From the NCBI GenBank assembly GCA_036571765.1, contig BROE01000005.1:6307614-6371613 (forward strand): a stretch of 64,000 bases of DNA, given 5' to 3'. How positions within the stretch are numbered: the first letter of the stretch is position 1; each line of letters begins with the position of its first letter. The DNA comes from Plecoglossus altivelis. Its lineage: Eukaryota > Chordata > Actinopteri > Osmeriformes > Plecoglossidae. A program made the position numbers and the translations under genes. Below the pieces are notes generated by a model. That model saw only the letters and a program-made list of their open reading frames with translations, did no database searches and was not told the DNA's origin. Of the stretch, positions 26,036-37,500 are shown in pieces.

Positions 26036-26070
26036 AAGAAAAACTGACAACATTGTCAGTGTATTTTCTT
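26036..26070. repeat. Compact inverted repeat with SOX-like half-sites
   Basis: ACTGACAA (26043-26050) and TTGTCAGT (26053-26060) are exact reverse complements separated by two bases. After a 3-base bulge the symmetry continues as AAGAAAA (26036-26042) against TTTTCTT (26064-26070). The central ACAACATTGT resembles an inverted pair of SOX-type ACAA/TTGT half-sites. The 2-base centre is too small for an RNA loop, so dimeric protein binding on DNA is the more likely reading if it has a role. Confidence 0.4.
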
Positions 26071-26446
26071 GGAATTTCATTGAAACAGTTCAGGTTACAC
26101 AAATACACTTCCTGAAATGTGAACTCTGGTGTCAACCAGCCAACCTTTAACAACCAATCAAGGTGAAACGCTGACATGCAACCTTTGAAAATTCTAAAAG
26201 TACAAACTATCCACCAGACTCGATATAAAGTTAGATATCAGCAGTTCAAACAAATATAAAAGGCTTAAATGGCTGTATGCTGTCAAATAAATGTAAATGT
26301 CCACATCAGCATTTCCTCCTTCATCCTGTAAACTACTTACTTTAGATACAGGATACTGGCTGATGGCTCTTGCCCAAATGTAACCCTCATCTGAGCCGAA
26401 CAGTCAGTCTCTCTTTAGACAGACTATGCAGAGGGCATAGAACATT

Positions 26447-26457
26447 AAAAAAAAAAA
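26447..26457. repeat. A11 homopolymer
   Basis: Eleven consecutive A with no retroposon body upstream. Confidence 0.85.
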
Positions 26458-27039
26458 CTATTTAATTCCACCGAGGGGGCTGATGTGGCTCTTATTCACT
26501 CTGAGAGTGTATTATCCATTGTTTTTCTCGTGGGTGGAAATTCACGAGGCTGTCTCCCTTCATGAAATTCGGCCAACTCCATTGATCCGGCGCTGGATTT
26601 GAGTGTGTCACTAACATGCTGGAGCTGTCTTTTACAACACTGTGTGGGTGTCTATGTAATCCTGCTCGGCTAATAGAATTTAAAGCATGGAGGTCCTGTT
26701 TTTGAGACGCAAAGAATATGACACTATCAGGTTCATGCGGATTGTGCGTTGGAAATCAAATGGTGAGCCACAATCCAGACTTCCATCCAAAAACCTTGCC
26801 CCCGTGGTGCTTCTAGTTTGGTGTTGATCCATTAGAGTAAGAATCTCAACAGTATGAATATAAATTATGTATATGATGTTTGTAGTTGCCGTCAGTGTAA
26901 TAACATCAAAGTAGCGCACTATCATTGGAATAAAACATACTAATTGGACCGCGATTCCCATACACTTAGACCGTTCACTGAATGCGTAGCGTGGAGATTT
27001 ATTTTCATTTAAAACAGCCGTCATCCTCTTAGTAGGCTG

Positions 27040-27600
27040 ATAGGACTTGGGTGTTAAGAAGAGACGCAGTGCAAAAGCTTCTCGTTCCATGGGACGACGT
27101 AGGAACAGATGCGGGGTACAGACAACTGCTACTGCCATCCTGCCTGGGAAAAATCGACCGCATTGTTTTCATTGGAAGAGCGGACAAAGCAAGTCGTGTT
27201 TGAAAACGAATTGCTCGCACAATCGAGCAAATATATTGGGACTGTATCACGTCAAAGAAGCGTTTTAGCCTACCTATGCGTGGGTGGGAACACCACACTG
27301 TATCGAAGATGGAAGTTATGATAACAATCCTACCAAAAGAAATAAGCACATTGGGTGAATTTGTCTGAGAATTTAGAAGCAATAGCGTATTACGGATACC
27401 ATATAGGACAGTGTTTATCAGTCAATGTAGCATAGGCGTTGACATTCAGGACAATCTCGGTCTACTTGGATACGAGCAGAATGAGACGGCGCGTCTGAAT
27501 TTAACACCTACAGTTTCTTCACTGCGTCTGTTTCATCGAGGGCAGTGTCTGAAGAACAGTACCCATTGCTTCACAGGATCCTAAGATGCATTCGACTTCT
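27040..27600 (+). promoter_or_regulatory. CpG-rich candidate promoter
   Basis: CpG density rises abruptly near 27,040 and stays high to 28,078. By eye there are about 48 CpG in 1,040 bases at only about 43% GC, near the no-depletion expectation and well above the comparison stretch at 36001-36600. I see no TATA box, as is usual for CpG-type promoters. Several ATTGG (inverted CCAAT) motifs are present. Transcription to the plus side is suggested only by the strong donor at 28078; a bidirectional promoter is possible. The exact start site cannot be placed from sequence. Confidence 0.45.
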
Positions 27601-28078
27601 CTCTGCCAGATTTTTCATTCTGCTATGTTTGACAAATAATTCTAAACGCAGTACACTTCAGTACACTCTAGTACAACATCTAATCCGCTCTGGAATCGGA
27701 CTCTTTGGGACTGTATAGCTCTCGACTGGCCATTGGAATAGCTTTTTAATTTACGTCGCTTTCTGTCCCACTTGGATCATATTGGAATTAAGGTGTGGTT
27801 TGAGGTTTTAACCCGATAGACTATTTGAAAGATAGCATGCCAATGGGAGTTTTGCAGAATGGTAGCTCGTGTCCTGTGGATTTGAAAATGATGCTTTAAG
27901 ACTTCGCGCATCAATTCGGAGAGCATTTTCTCAAGCGAAATCGATGTCACCTTGGAGCGAACTCTTTCGTCCAACGATCTACTTAGAAATACCCCTGTAA
28001 GACAATGCGTGTGCGGAAATAATTAATGTGTAATCTTCAAACAATATCAACGGGGTGCTATCCACCGCATGTCATAAG
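27481..28078 (+). other. Candidate first (5' UTR) exon ending in strong splice donor
   Basis: The segment keeps the high CpG content of the upstream promoter candidate and ends in CATAAG|GTAAGG at 28078/28079, among the best plus-strand donor sites I saw in the window. CpG density falls beyond it, as expected at an exon-to-intron change. The exon carries several short upstream frames: 27837-27899 (20 codons plus stop), 27944-28000 (18 codons plus stop), and a 5-codon frame starting near 28006. This is typical of a long 5' UTR. The left boundary is arbitrary. An acceptor-like TTGCTTCACAG ending at 27576 would allow it to be an internal exon instead. The gene is not identified. Confidence 0.4.
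28026..28078 (+). other. Possible N-terminal coding segment open into the donor
   Basis: From the last long-lived ATG in the candidate first exon the frame stays open to the splice donor. It encodes MCNLQTISTGCYPPHVI and leaves two bases (AG) of a split codon. The other two frames have stops before the donor, so any coding across the junction must use this frame. The start context is weak (T at -3) and three upstream frames precede it. Joining to the segment at 56314 would hit a stop within three codons. More likely this is a fourth upstream frame than a true start. Confidence 0.12.
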
Positions 28079-30470
28079 GTAAGGATACATTTGCATTGTG
28101 AAAAGTAGGGTGTAGTTAAGAAAAACACCGTTTAGTCCACTGCATTTAGATATACAGTATGCATGGATGAATACCAATGTCGGGATAATCGATGCTCAGG
28201 TTGCAAGTTGACAAGATATGAAAGCCCTGAGCTGAATGTTGCCTCTATTGAAATAGGCTGAATGACGCATACACTTCATATACATTACGTCGATACTATG
28301 TAATATTAAGGGTTAATTAATAGCCTAATTGACCGTTGTATTGCCTATAATTTACTTTTGACCCAACATTGATATTGCACAACCTACTTAGAACACGTGA
28401 TTGGCAAAGCAGTTAACTTTTTAAAAAGGTGTTTCTAATACAATTTACATAAGCCTATTGTTTAAATAATAACAAATGCAGCAGCCTACAGTATTCATAG
28501 CATATGGTTTGCAGAAGTCTAGGCCCTCAGCCGCATTTTGGATTTCAAGTGACCTTAGAAAAGTCTCCACTTGTCTTGAGACTAACCCTGGTTGGTTATT
28601 TTTTGCATGATACGAAAAAAGTATGTTCCCAGTGGAACCGAGATCATCCTTCTGATGTTTTAATACTCACTCATAATTGAAAAACCAATGGGACCCATGC
28701 AAGTTATCAGAGGGAAGCAAATCCACACTTAACGCAGATATGTATGCACCATCGTGCATTGACGCTATGCAAGGGAACTGCGTGTGGCTAATAGCTTATA
28801 GCCTATGGTGGGAGCCCTAACTGAAAAGCTTTTAGGTGAGAATAATTACATTTAAGTATTCTATCAGTGTTTATTCAGAAAGCTTTGAGTGCAAATGACA
28901 GAACGCTACGGGCGTGTCTGTATCAGAACAAGGCATAGGCTACTTTCGCAAGTTTAGCAGTAGAGCAGGCGTATGTTCATCAGTGCAGAAAAGCCCAATG
29001 GCCGCATGGGGACACTGACTGCTAAGCTAGAACCATCTATTATTTGGTACAAAGCCGACCAATGAAACCTTAGTGAGAAATAAAAAGGAAAGGTTTCGAA
29101 GTCGATCCCTAATTTGCCGTTTAACTGTGGCCTTAATATGTATCATGTTAACGACAGGGCAATGTGCTTTAATACCGAAAATACCCTAATTTCTTTTTTT
29201 CAGTTAGTGCTCCATATTACTCTACAATCATCTTGTTTCTTGCGCAAGTAGGCTTGTGTATTAGAAGTAGTGGCAGAAGACAAATGTCAAAACGCCAAAT
29301 ACATGTATTATGCTTTGGTTATGAATATTACCTGTCAAAAGCAATATCGGACTTGTTCGAAACGGACCAATTGTTAATTGAAATGATAACTATTAAGTTA
29401 ATAATCGTTCATGTACTGAATAGTGTGACAGAGGTGACAAATCAGTATGTCAGCACAACAACAATAGGCTGAAGCATCTTGGAAAAAGGGTGATAATTAC
29501 TGTCAAGCTAATGAGCCTTAAAGTAGCCTTTTTACGAGGTCATTGCTTTCGCGATATAGCCCCCCCCTCTCCACACGCACACACGCACGCACCACTCACG
29601 CACCACACACACACTCCCTTTATCCTTCTCTCCTCTACATTTTTTCAGGAATTCATCTCATGGTGTCTTAGAGGCACTGACCCCTATAGGAGGTAATTTT
29701 GGGGCCAAGCCGATCTCAGCCTTCAAAGCCAGCAGAGGGATCACTAGGTCAGGATGGTGGATCATCTGTTTTCCCTTGGGAATGTAGATAGGAGAAGGAA
29801 CGGCTTCTCAGATGAGAGCATGGTGGTAGCAGGGTTGTAAACCCATTTAGGTAAGGTGAGGCTAAATGCCAAACACTTACTGTAAATCCAAGCATACGCT
29901 CCTTGTGTCGGTCAGCCTGATCTACCCTTCCTTCCATGACAAACCCACCAGGGGAGCGTCTGTGCAGTGACAAGCTGAGCTGACACATCGTTGAGGCTGC
30001 TTTATGAGGGATTCGTTTTGCATAGCAGCTCTGCTTGGAGACATTGGCTGCAGAGTGAATCCACCACTATAAATGAGCTGCAGCCATCTGCGCGTGACTA
30101 TTACCTGACCAGAGCACTCGGTGGTCAAGCACAGGCAGAGTAGCCGCTAATACCTAGCAGCCAAAGTCCCAAGTGATTTTCACGGAAAAGCAGAGCAACC
30201 CAGGGTCGTGTTGCTTCACTGATGTGTTGTTAAAGTCCGAAACTGCCGTATTGAAGTCTTTAATCCAAACAGATAGGTCCCATTCTTGGTTGGAGCATCT
30301 TTGATGAGAACAAAAACCAACGATAATCAATCGCTTTGAGAATAGAGTTAGGAGGAACACATGAGATTACATTCATTACCGTTAATAATTTAAACGAACA
30401 ACACACACAAGCGCCTGTCGGTTATTGTGTTTATTTTTTACCAAATGTTGTCGCTGGAGTGGGTTGAGAC
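28079..30470 (+). other. Start of putative large intron, gene-free
   Basis: Immediately after the donor, CpG density falls and AT content rises. No recognisable exon, RNA gene or transposon is present up to 30.47 kb. An octamer-like CATTTGCAT lies near 28088. A C8 and CA-rich patch at 29560-29616 is listed separately. Confidence 0.4.
29560..29616. repeat. C8 run plus degenerate CA-rich tract
   Basis: Eight C followed by a CACACGCAC-type degenerate dinucleotide tract. Simple sequence with CpG-containing variants. Confidence 0.85.
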
Positions 30471-30479
30471 CCTTAACTG

Positions 30480-30660
30480 CCAATCTCACCAGTGTTTTGT
30501 GCCATGTTATAGGATAAGCCAAGCTCAGGGTGGCAGTGTCAAGTGCCATCCAAATTAAATCACCCACAAGAAACTCATTATGGAGCCTAGGGTTCATTTG
30601 CATGTTGTGTAACGCCACATCCCTGTCTCACACAGCTGGATCCCAGCCTGGGAGAGATTC
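30480..30660. promoter_or_regulatory. Candidate regulatory segment with octamer
   Basis: A mixed-composition stretch with a CCAAATTAAATCA core near 30550 and TCATTTGCAT at 30595-30604, which contains the POU octamer ATTTGCAT. No reading frame of substance explains it. The call rests on motif content and local composition. Confidence 0.25.
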
Positions 30661-31705
30661 ACAAGCCTTCGAACGTGCGGTGACTGTTGCTGGTTTCTCG
30701 GTTGCTGTACGGGCAGTGGGGCGAGATGAATGAAGCCTCCCTCTTGCCAGTCTGTTGCATTGTGTTACAGCAGCTGCTCAGACTGCTGGTGTCATGTGTT
30801 AGCATTATGAAATCAGGACTGATACGTCTATTACCGGGCGCAGCAGAAACGACAGAGAAACAATGCGTCCAAAACCGTTGACCTTTATATGCGAGAATGT
30901 GGCAAATTCTTTGGAAGAGAAATCTCCTCTGACTGTGTAGCTGAGGCGTATTCATCACGCAGCACAACACTGCCATAACATGATTGACGAGAGAAATAAC
31001 GGCGTGTAGATTTAGCTCATGCACGCGGAAAGCGACCACGCTGCAATCTAGGGTCCCAAGTCACAAGATGGGGCTTCGTCGCCAATCTCAAGAAAGACAT
31101 TCGAACAAAATAGATTTCAAACAGTTGGTTGTGACTTGTTTATGGGTAACGCTTCACCTCTATGTTACCTTTTCATTCTCAGCAGTGGAAATCAACAGCT
31201 TCCTTTCCTCTTCCCTACATGCAATGCATCATGACCAGCCCCTGGGACTGCTGTTTCTTACCAGATAGTTGATGTCTTGGTTGCCGCTCGTTTTTTGTTG
31301 TTGATGAAATTTGGTATTCTAATTGAACAAGCTTTGGAATTACTGCATGATACATCATTCTTACACCTGAGGGCATTCCTGTAGCCACGCCTAAATTTGA
31401 GTTGTAAATCTGAATAAGGGAAATTGCTGTTCATATCCCCGGGGGAGCAGAGTGTTGAGTGTGGGCCCAGAGCTTGCATCTCATCTTAGGCTAAAGAAAC
31501 GCCTGTCCTGGCATTAACTGATAAAACAGCCTGGTCCTTGGAGCTCCAGTGCCAAAGGACTGACCTGGTGTTCGTTGCCTGCTGAGGATCATCTGCAGGG
31601 TGGAGCTCAGGGGGCCCTAATAAACAATAGCACTGTGACAGAGGCCATATGAGGCTGCAGGGACGAAGCAAATGGTAACAAAGAAGCAGAACACCAGGGC
31701 TGCTT

Positions 31706-31886
31706 GAGAGAGAGAGGGAGAGAGATACAGAGTGAGACGGGGAGAGAGAGAGAAGGAGAGAGAAAGTGAGAGGGAGGGAGAGAGTAAAAGAGAGAGAGAG
31801 AGGAAGGGAGAGTGAGAGAGTGTGTGAGAGAGGGAGATAGTGTGTGTGTGAGAGAGACAGAGAGTGTGAGAGAGAGAGAAAAAAAC
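31706..31886. repeat. Long degenerate GA (polypurine) tract
   Basis: About 180 bases dominated by GA dinucleotides on the plus strand, with GT, GG and AA interruptions. It is nearly free of pyrimidines other than T in TGTG variants. The minus-strand open frame across it (31607-31924) encodes Ser/Leu repeats and is an artefact of the tract. Long polypurine tracts can form triplex (H-DNA) structures. Confidence 0.9.
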
Positions 31887-33550
31887 ATAGACTCCTTTAT
31901 CAACTGAGGATAAAAATCTGTCAAGGGTGCGGCCTGTCAGTATTGGTTTGGAGGGGGTGGTAACCTATGGAAGAAGTCTTGATGGCACTCAATAGCAAGC
32001 AAGGAGCTGGTTTGGCTCGGATAACCCCCATCCGGTCTCAAAGAGTCCAATAGACCGAGAAGTGGCCTATGCGACCACCACAGCAGTAAGCATCTCACAC
32101 TGTGCCTCGACTACAAAACAGGATGTCTCTTGATAACCAAGACACACCTCGGCCAGCCTCCCATTCCCTTTGTTGACTCCACAGGCCACAGATAACAAGA
32201 TTACAGGTGGCATCTGTCTCCCATAAGAGTTTCTCATCTATGACTATGGTTCTATGTGGATAGCATCAGGCTACAGTTACCAGTGCTGCGTGTCAGTGTC
32301 TTCATGCAAACATTAAAATGAAGAGATATGATATCATTATCCATCCCGTAGACGGCAGCCATATAGTAGCCGGCCAGCAAGGCTCTAAACTGTAATGGGT
32401 ACTGTTTATCTGAAGGTGACATTGATTTCCATATGCTTTCAGTAGCTGCATCAGATGGTATTGATCACACTGCTTCATCAAAGCTGTATTTCTCGAAGCT
32501 CTCCATGGTTTGTGTTTACCTTCTGCGATCAAGAAATGTTTTAAAATCATCTTTTGATCTCATGAAATGTCTATTATTGCACCTCCGCACCCACATTAAC
32601 ATTTACATATATTTCCTCTTGGCTGCTTGGCCTTGATCTTGACCCCCACCGCTAAAACACAGAACAAGACACTTATCTAACTATTTTGGTAATTAATTAT
32701 TTTGCATTTTGTATAATTTTTCTCTTTCATTTTGGGTGGGAGGTTGTCACCTCAGCTGTTTCTCTTCACAAGAGCATAAAAGTGTTCAGAAGGGGCTCAT
32801 CAGGACACGGATTTGGCAACAGAATCAGTATGGAAAATTCAACAACCATTTAAGGCAAAATACGCAAGGTTAAAAGGTGCCGACGAGGAGTTGGTTCATG
32901 TTTCTAATTCGTAGGCAACTTGCAAGAGCTCAATTGCTCTGTAGTTTCATAAACACTGTTCTCTGTTTGTTTGGTGTATTGCTTTCATTTGAACCTGTGA
33001 CACAGTCTTACTGATCAGGACAGGAACTCTAGAGCATTGATCTGTCATCACTGTCATTTTGTACAGTAATACAAGTAATTGTTTATGGCTTAAGAAAGTG
33101 GTACTTTTCCTTCTGAGGCAGCAAATAATTGGAACATTTGCTTACTCAGCATCAAGAAAGTACTCTGCCCCTAGATGATGGATTTTCTGCCTGTTATTAA
33201 TAAAAGTTAGATGAATAAAAAACGTAATCAGAATGTACCAGTAAAACTTCACACATTTTCTTGTTCAGATGAAGACCACGATTGCGTATCATTTTGCATA
33301 TCAAGTTATATTTACATTTAATATGCCACCGCAACAAGAATAATCACTTCTATAATGAATGATTCAGTTTACACAGTGTGATGAAAATAGTGACTTATTT
33401 GTCCCTCCAGTTGTACATCAGAGAGCATCTCCTTAATACTCTGAGAACACTTTGGCACATGGCCAATGAGTGGATTTGACAATCACAAAGAGAATGTATG
33501 ATGCAAGGGAATTGATTATCAGGCCAAAGAAAATAGGCCACTTTGAGTGA

Positions 33551-33600
33551 TACATCTATATGCATATATGTGTATATACTGTATATATCTACATATGTAC
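33551..33600. repeat. TA/TATG-rich simple-sequence patch
   Basis: An alternating TATATG, TGTATA and CATATG pattern with several small palindromes. Degenerate microsatellite. Confidence 0.7.
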
Positions 33601-34504
33601 CAGACCTACATCAGTGAAACTGGTAACAGTATGCTTTAGAACTAATGCTTTTGATATCTGATATGGATGTAAGATCTCCCTATTGATAAAGGGTTGTAAA
33701 ACAGCATAATTGCTTTTTTGACTAATCACTTCTGGGGTTTTTTCATGATGTAGTGGATTGAAGAGGTTTCAAATGGGCTGAAGGGAGGACAAATCATTGT
33801 ATGCAACCGGACGCTAATTTTACAAATGATCCAAGAAGCAAAGTTTTTTAAAAATCATTTGGGTAGTAATGTAGTCGTGTTTCTTGAATCCCTTATAGTG
33901 TAAGAGGTTTGAAGACACCTTTAATCGCAGCAGATTCAGAATCCTCGTGACCCTCTTACCATCCGACTGTTCTGTTATTGGGGTTCTTTGGGATTGCAGT
34001 TGGTTGACATTTAAATGCATGAGATGTGAATGGGCAAAAACAACAAATCCATCACCCAAAGTCACTGTATAAGGGGGAGGGGAGCAGCTACGACATAACA
34101 GGTTAGACCAAACGCTTCCGTCAAACCGCACTGAGACACGCACACGCAAACAGCCACACCTGTCAGACCGAATGGTCTGGGAGAAGGTCAAATATCTTCT
34201 GGATTGAATTGAAGCAGAGCAGACATATCTGGCAGTGGACTTCACTGAACATGCTATCCTACCCTGCTGTTCCATGACTTCCTTACTTAAAAAGCTTTTT
34301 TCCACCACTGCAAACCATTATGCCATAAACAGTGTTGAAATGTGTTAGCAAATGGATTTCACCATTTGAGCAATTCTACACCGATTATACTTTCATATTT
34401 AAGTTAAGTGGTACCAGTGGCACTATGACTTCTGCGACAGAAGAGTGTTTTTGTGATACCTGTGATATTGACATACACAGCACAAACAAGAAGTAAGTGA
34501 CTTT

Positions 34505-34516
34505 GGGGGGGGGGGG
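34505..34516. repeat. G12 homopolymer
   Basis: Twelve G followed by TAGGGGTGG, which gives a G-rich strand able to form G-quadruplexes. Confidence 0.9.
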
Positions 34517-37500
34517 TAGGGGTGGAAACGTTTTGAGTGAGTGTTTTCATATGATTTAATGCAAACTCGTGACAGCTTAACAGAAAAAAAAGACATTTCC
34601 GCCAAATATTCGGAACCAGCGTATCACCTAGCATCAGACATTTGCCCGCATTTCTGCCTCTAATATACCTCTCTCCATTTTGATTGAAGCCTTTCTTTGA
34701 TGAGTTTCTGTGAGTCTATCCTTTTCAGAGCCAACAAATGAGTAGCACCTCTCTCTCTTTTAAGATCCTCACTTGATTTCACAGTAACATTGTATACTGG
34801 AATTGGTATTCAATCGTGTCGATCACATTCTCACAGTTCCTGATACCTCAATGACCTCATCACCTTCTACATATGGAAGTCCCACCCTCTGCGCCTGAGG
34901 AACGGCATACCTCCACACTAATATTCTTTTGTGAATTATAGCTTGATTTTGGATCAAGGATTTATACAGAAGTGGCGTGACAGAGCCAGTTATATAGTTT
35001 AGTTGTCTTTCACTGAACAAGCTGCGATGAAAGAGACATGAAATTGGATGAAAATTCATTTGGGGTAACTTTGCAGAAACAGCCTTCACCTCTTTTAAGC
35101 ACGAACCCATTTTATGCCTCCAAACCATTTTCTATAAATCTGCAATTCATTAGGCCCAAAGTAATAATAATACAACTTTAAGAGTTGGATGCTACAGTGA
35201 AATGAGCACCCTTGATGCTTGAATGAATCCATGTCCAAATACTACAAAAATGGCTCATTCAATTAACTGTCCTCTGGTACTTTGCAGTGTTTCTGTTGAT
35301 AGATAATTATGTATCTTAACCTTCTTTGCAATAAGAAAGGTTATTGCAAGATTCAAGGTAGATCGCAGTGGGTAAGCCATCTGAAGGGAGGTCCACATGG
35401 CATTAGCACAGTAAGAACGCATGCAGGGAGACCCAGTCTGTCCCTGGAGAAGTTGATGAAGGCATTGTGATAGACTGCTGTGTGTCTCCAGCAGTCACTC
35501 ATCTGAGAGGTCGGGGGCTGTATCTGGGGCACAACCAAATGTTGCAATTATTACCTTTTTATATCTGATTCAGGTGATTCATTCCCATTTGGCCAACAGC
35601 CAACACAAGAAGGAACTTACATCTTAACTATATGACTTGTAGAATATTTGTTGGTAGGCATGTGTATCTGAAATTCCTCTTTAATGACTTCTTGACCTAC
35701 GTGAAGCTATCTGGGTTTGAGACCTAAGTGTGCCTTACGTGATAAAAGCGCAGATGCCTCCGACAAAGTCTTTAAAAGTATGTTGACAGTGGTGCAGGTC
35801 TTTAAATCGTGGTGTGACAGTGATATCTAGATCAGACAACTAAAGCAAGAAGACGCTGTCAGTTGAGTAGCTGTGGGGGAAAGACTTTTGCCAACAAGAC
35901 TGTGAGATCTGTTGTCTATTTCACAATCTTCAAAGATGCCATTTATGTATAAATCAGCAAGAGTAAAGGAATTCTGTGCAACCATGAAGTTTTTCTATTT
36001 TAAAACCTCAAGTTCAGAGGCGTTTGCTGGGATAAAAAGAGACTTTTCCCCAGTACGTTTCTAAAATCACCAGAGGATGCGCGTACAACACAATCAATAT
36101 CATGCAAATTATTGAAAGTATGAGAGAGAGAGACAGTAAAGGTCTGCTCCACAAGGGAAAAACTGCACATCATAACTGTTCTAAGAAAAGAAAGGCCTCA
36201 ATATAATGAATGCCGGTGATACAATTATACAAATGTGACAGATAAAAACGACTGTCATCTAAGCACTGTATAATTTCAGCATTAAACGTAATAGTATCCT
36301 GTGCAAATTTTTGCTAGAGATCAGCTAAGCATGTGTGCTGCAGACATATATATCACCTGCTCCTCAGAGCCTTGCTTGACTTTGCGGTTTGATGACGCCA
36401 GTTGTCTGCTTCCAGATTTCTGCAGAGTAAAGATTGTGATTATTGCTCTGTGGAGGCAACTAGCCATGTAGGCTGTCCAGAAATACAGATGTCTGCAGGC
36501 ATCCAGGCTAATATCAAACCAAATGTTCACCGGTAATTAACCCATTTTAGACAGCTTGTCACCTTCAATGTCTGCAAAGGCTGATGCAGATGTGATGTGG
36601 TTGGGGCTACGCTTGAAGGCAGAGGACCCGTTTTAGGGTTAAACGACCAACGAAATGTGACCAGTATCTTGAATTAGACCATTCCCAGATTTTGTCATCT
36701 GAGCTGAAAATATCAGTCAGTTTGACCAGCATCAAGCAAATGCACCTCCACATTTGACTTAGGAGACGATGGTTCTCACAGCACGTCCTCTCCTAATGAT
36801 GTGTCCCAGCATATGGCTGACAAGCCCAAACCTTAAGCATCCAGGTACATGTACAGATATGCATCTACTAAGCTCTATTCAAATTACATACTATACATGG
36901 ACATATATTTGTGACGTTCTTTATGCATATATCGGGAAACTCTTCAAAAGCATGCCACAGAATGGTGATGGATTTCAGAATTGATACAGTTGCTGTTGAA
37001 GTCTTCCATGAATCCTCTAGTGTTGAGCCAGGGGCATATACATGCTGCCCATGCTACACATATCTTGAGCATGTGCTTTTAATCAGCTGTGGTACCCTGG
37101 AGCATGGTATGCAGGGAGTTTGAAACTATTACATTTCCTGAAGTGAAATGCGCTGGCCTTGTTCCATGCAAATATCTGTCTTGATCTAAACAGGTGAGCT
37201 AATATGAATAATAACATTATGTTTGTGAACATAGTGTGGTGAAAAAAAATACTACCTATTCCTTCTCCACGTGAAGATGCACTTATCACATTACATTTCG
37301 ACGTGTGTGATTGCTCTCAACATCCACTGTAACATCTGAACAAGCAAATGTATAGTGTAATTACCAAATTGTACGTTCACAGCAAATCTTTTCAAACTGT
37401 TCTTTTCTTGGAGGCCTGATGTCACAGGGCTTTTGCTTCTCACCTATTTTTATCTTTGCCTGCTGTTTTCTATTCGGTTAGCAGCTTTACTGCATACTGC

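Larger units (their letters stand above)
21430..27030. other. Gene-free stretch
   Basis: No recognisable exon, RNA gene or transposon. It contains an A11 run (26447-26457) and the stem-like inverted repeat at 26036-26070. The 152-codon minus-strand frame at 26680-27138 overlaps the start of the next CpG-rich region and matches no known family. Confidence 0.55.

Noticed and set aside
26680..27382. Two overlapping minus-strand frames of 152 and 117 codons next to the CpG-rich promoter candidate
   Set aside because: Neither resembles a known protein. The rise in CpG reduces stop codons, and no donor or acceptor supports them.
31607..31924. Ser/Leu-rich minus-strand frame
   Set aside because: Pure translation artefact of the GA tract. 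The same applies to frames across the CT tracts at 41.1 and 45.2 kb.
33820..34308. 162-codon minus-strand open frame
   Set aside because: No domain, signal peptide or repeat pattern; composition looks like random translation.
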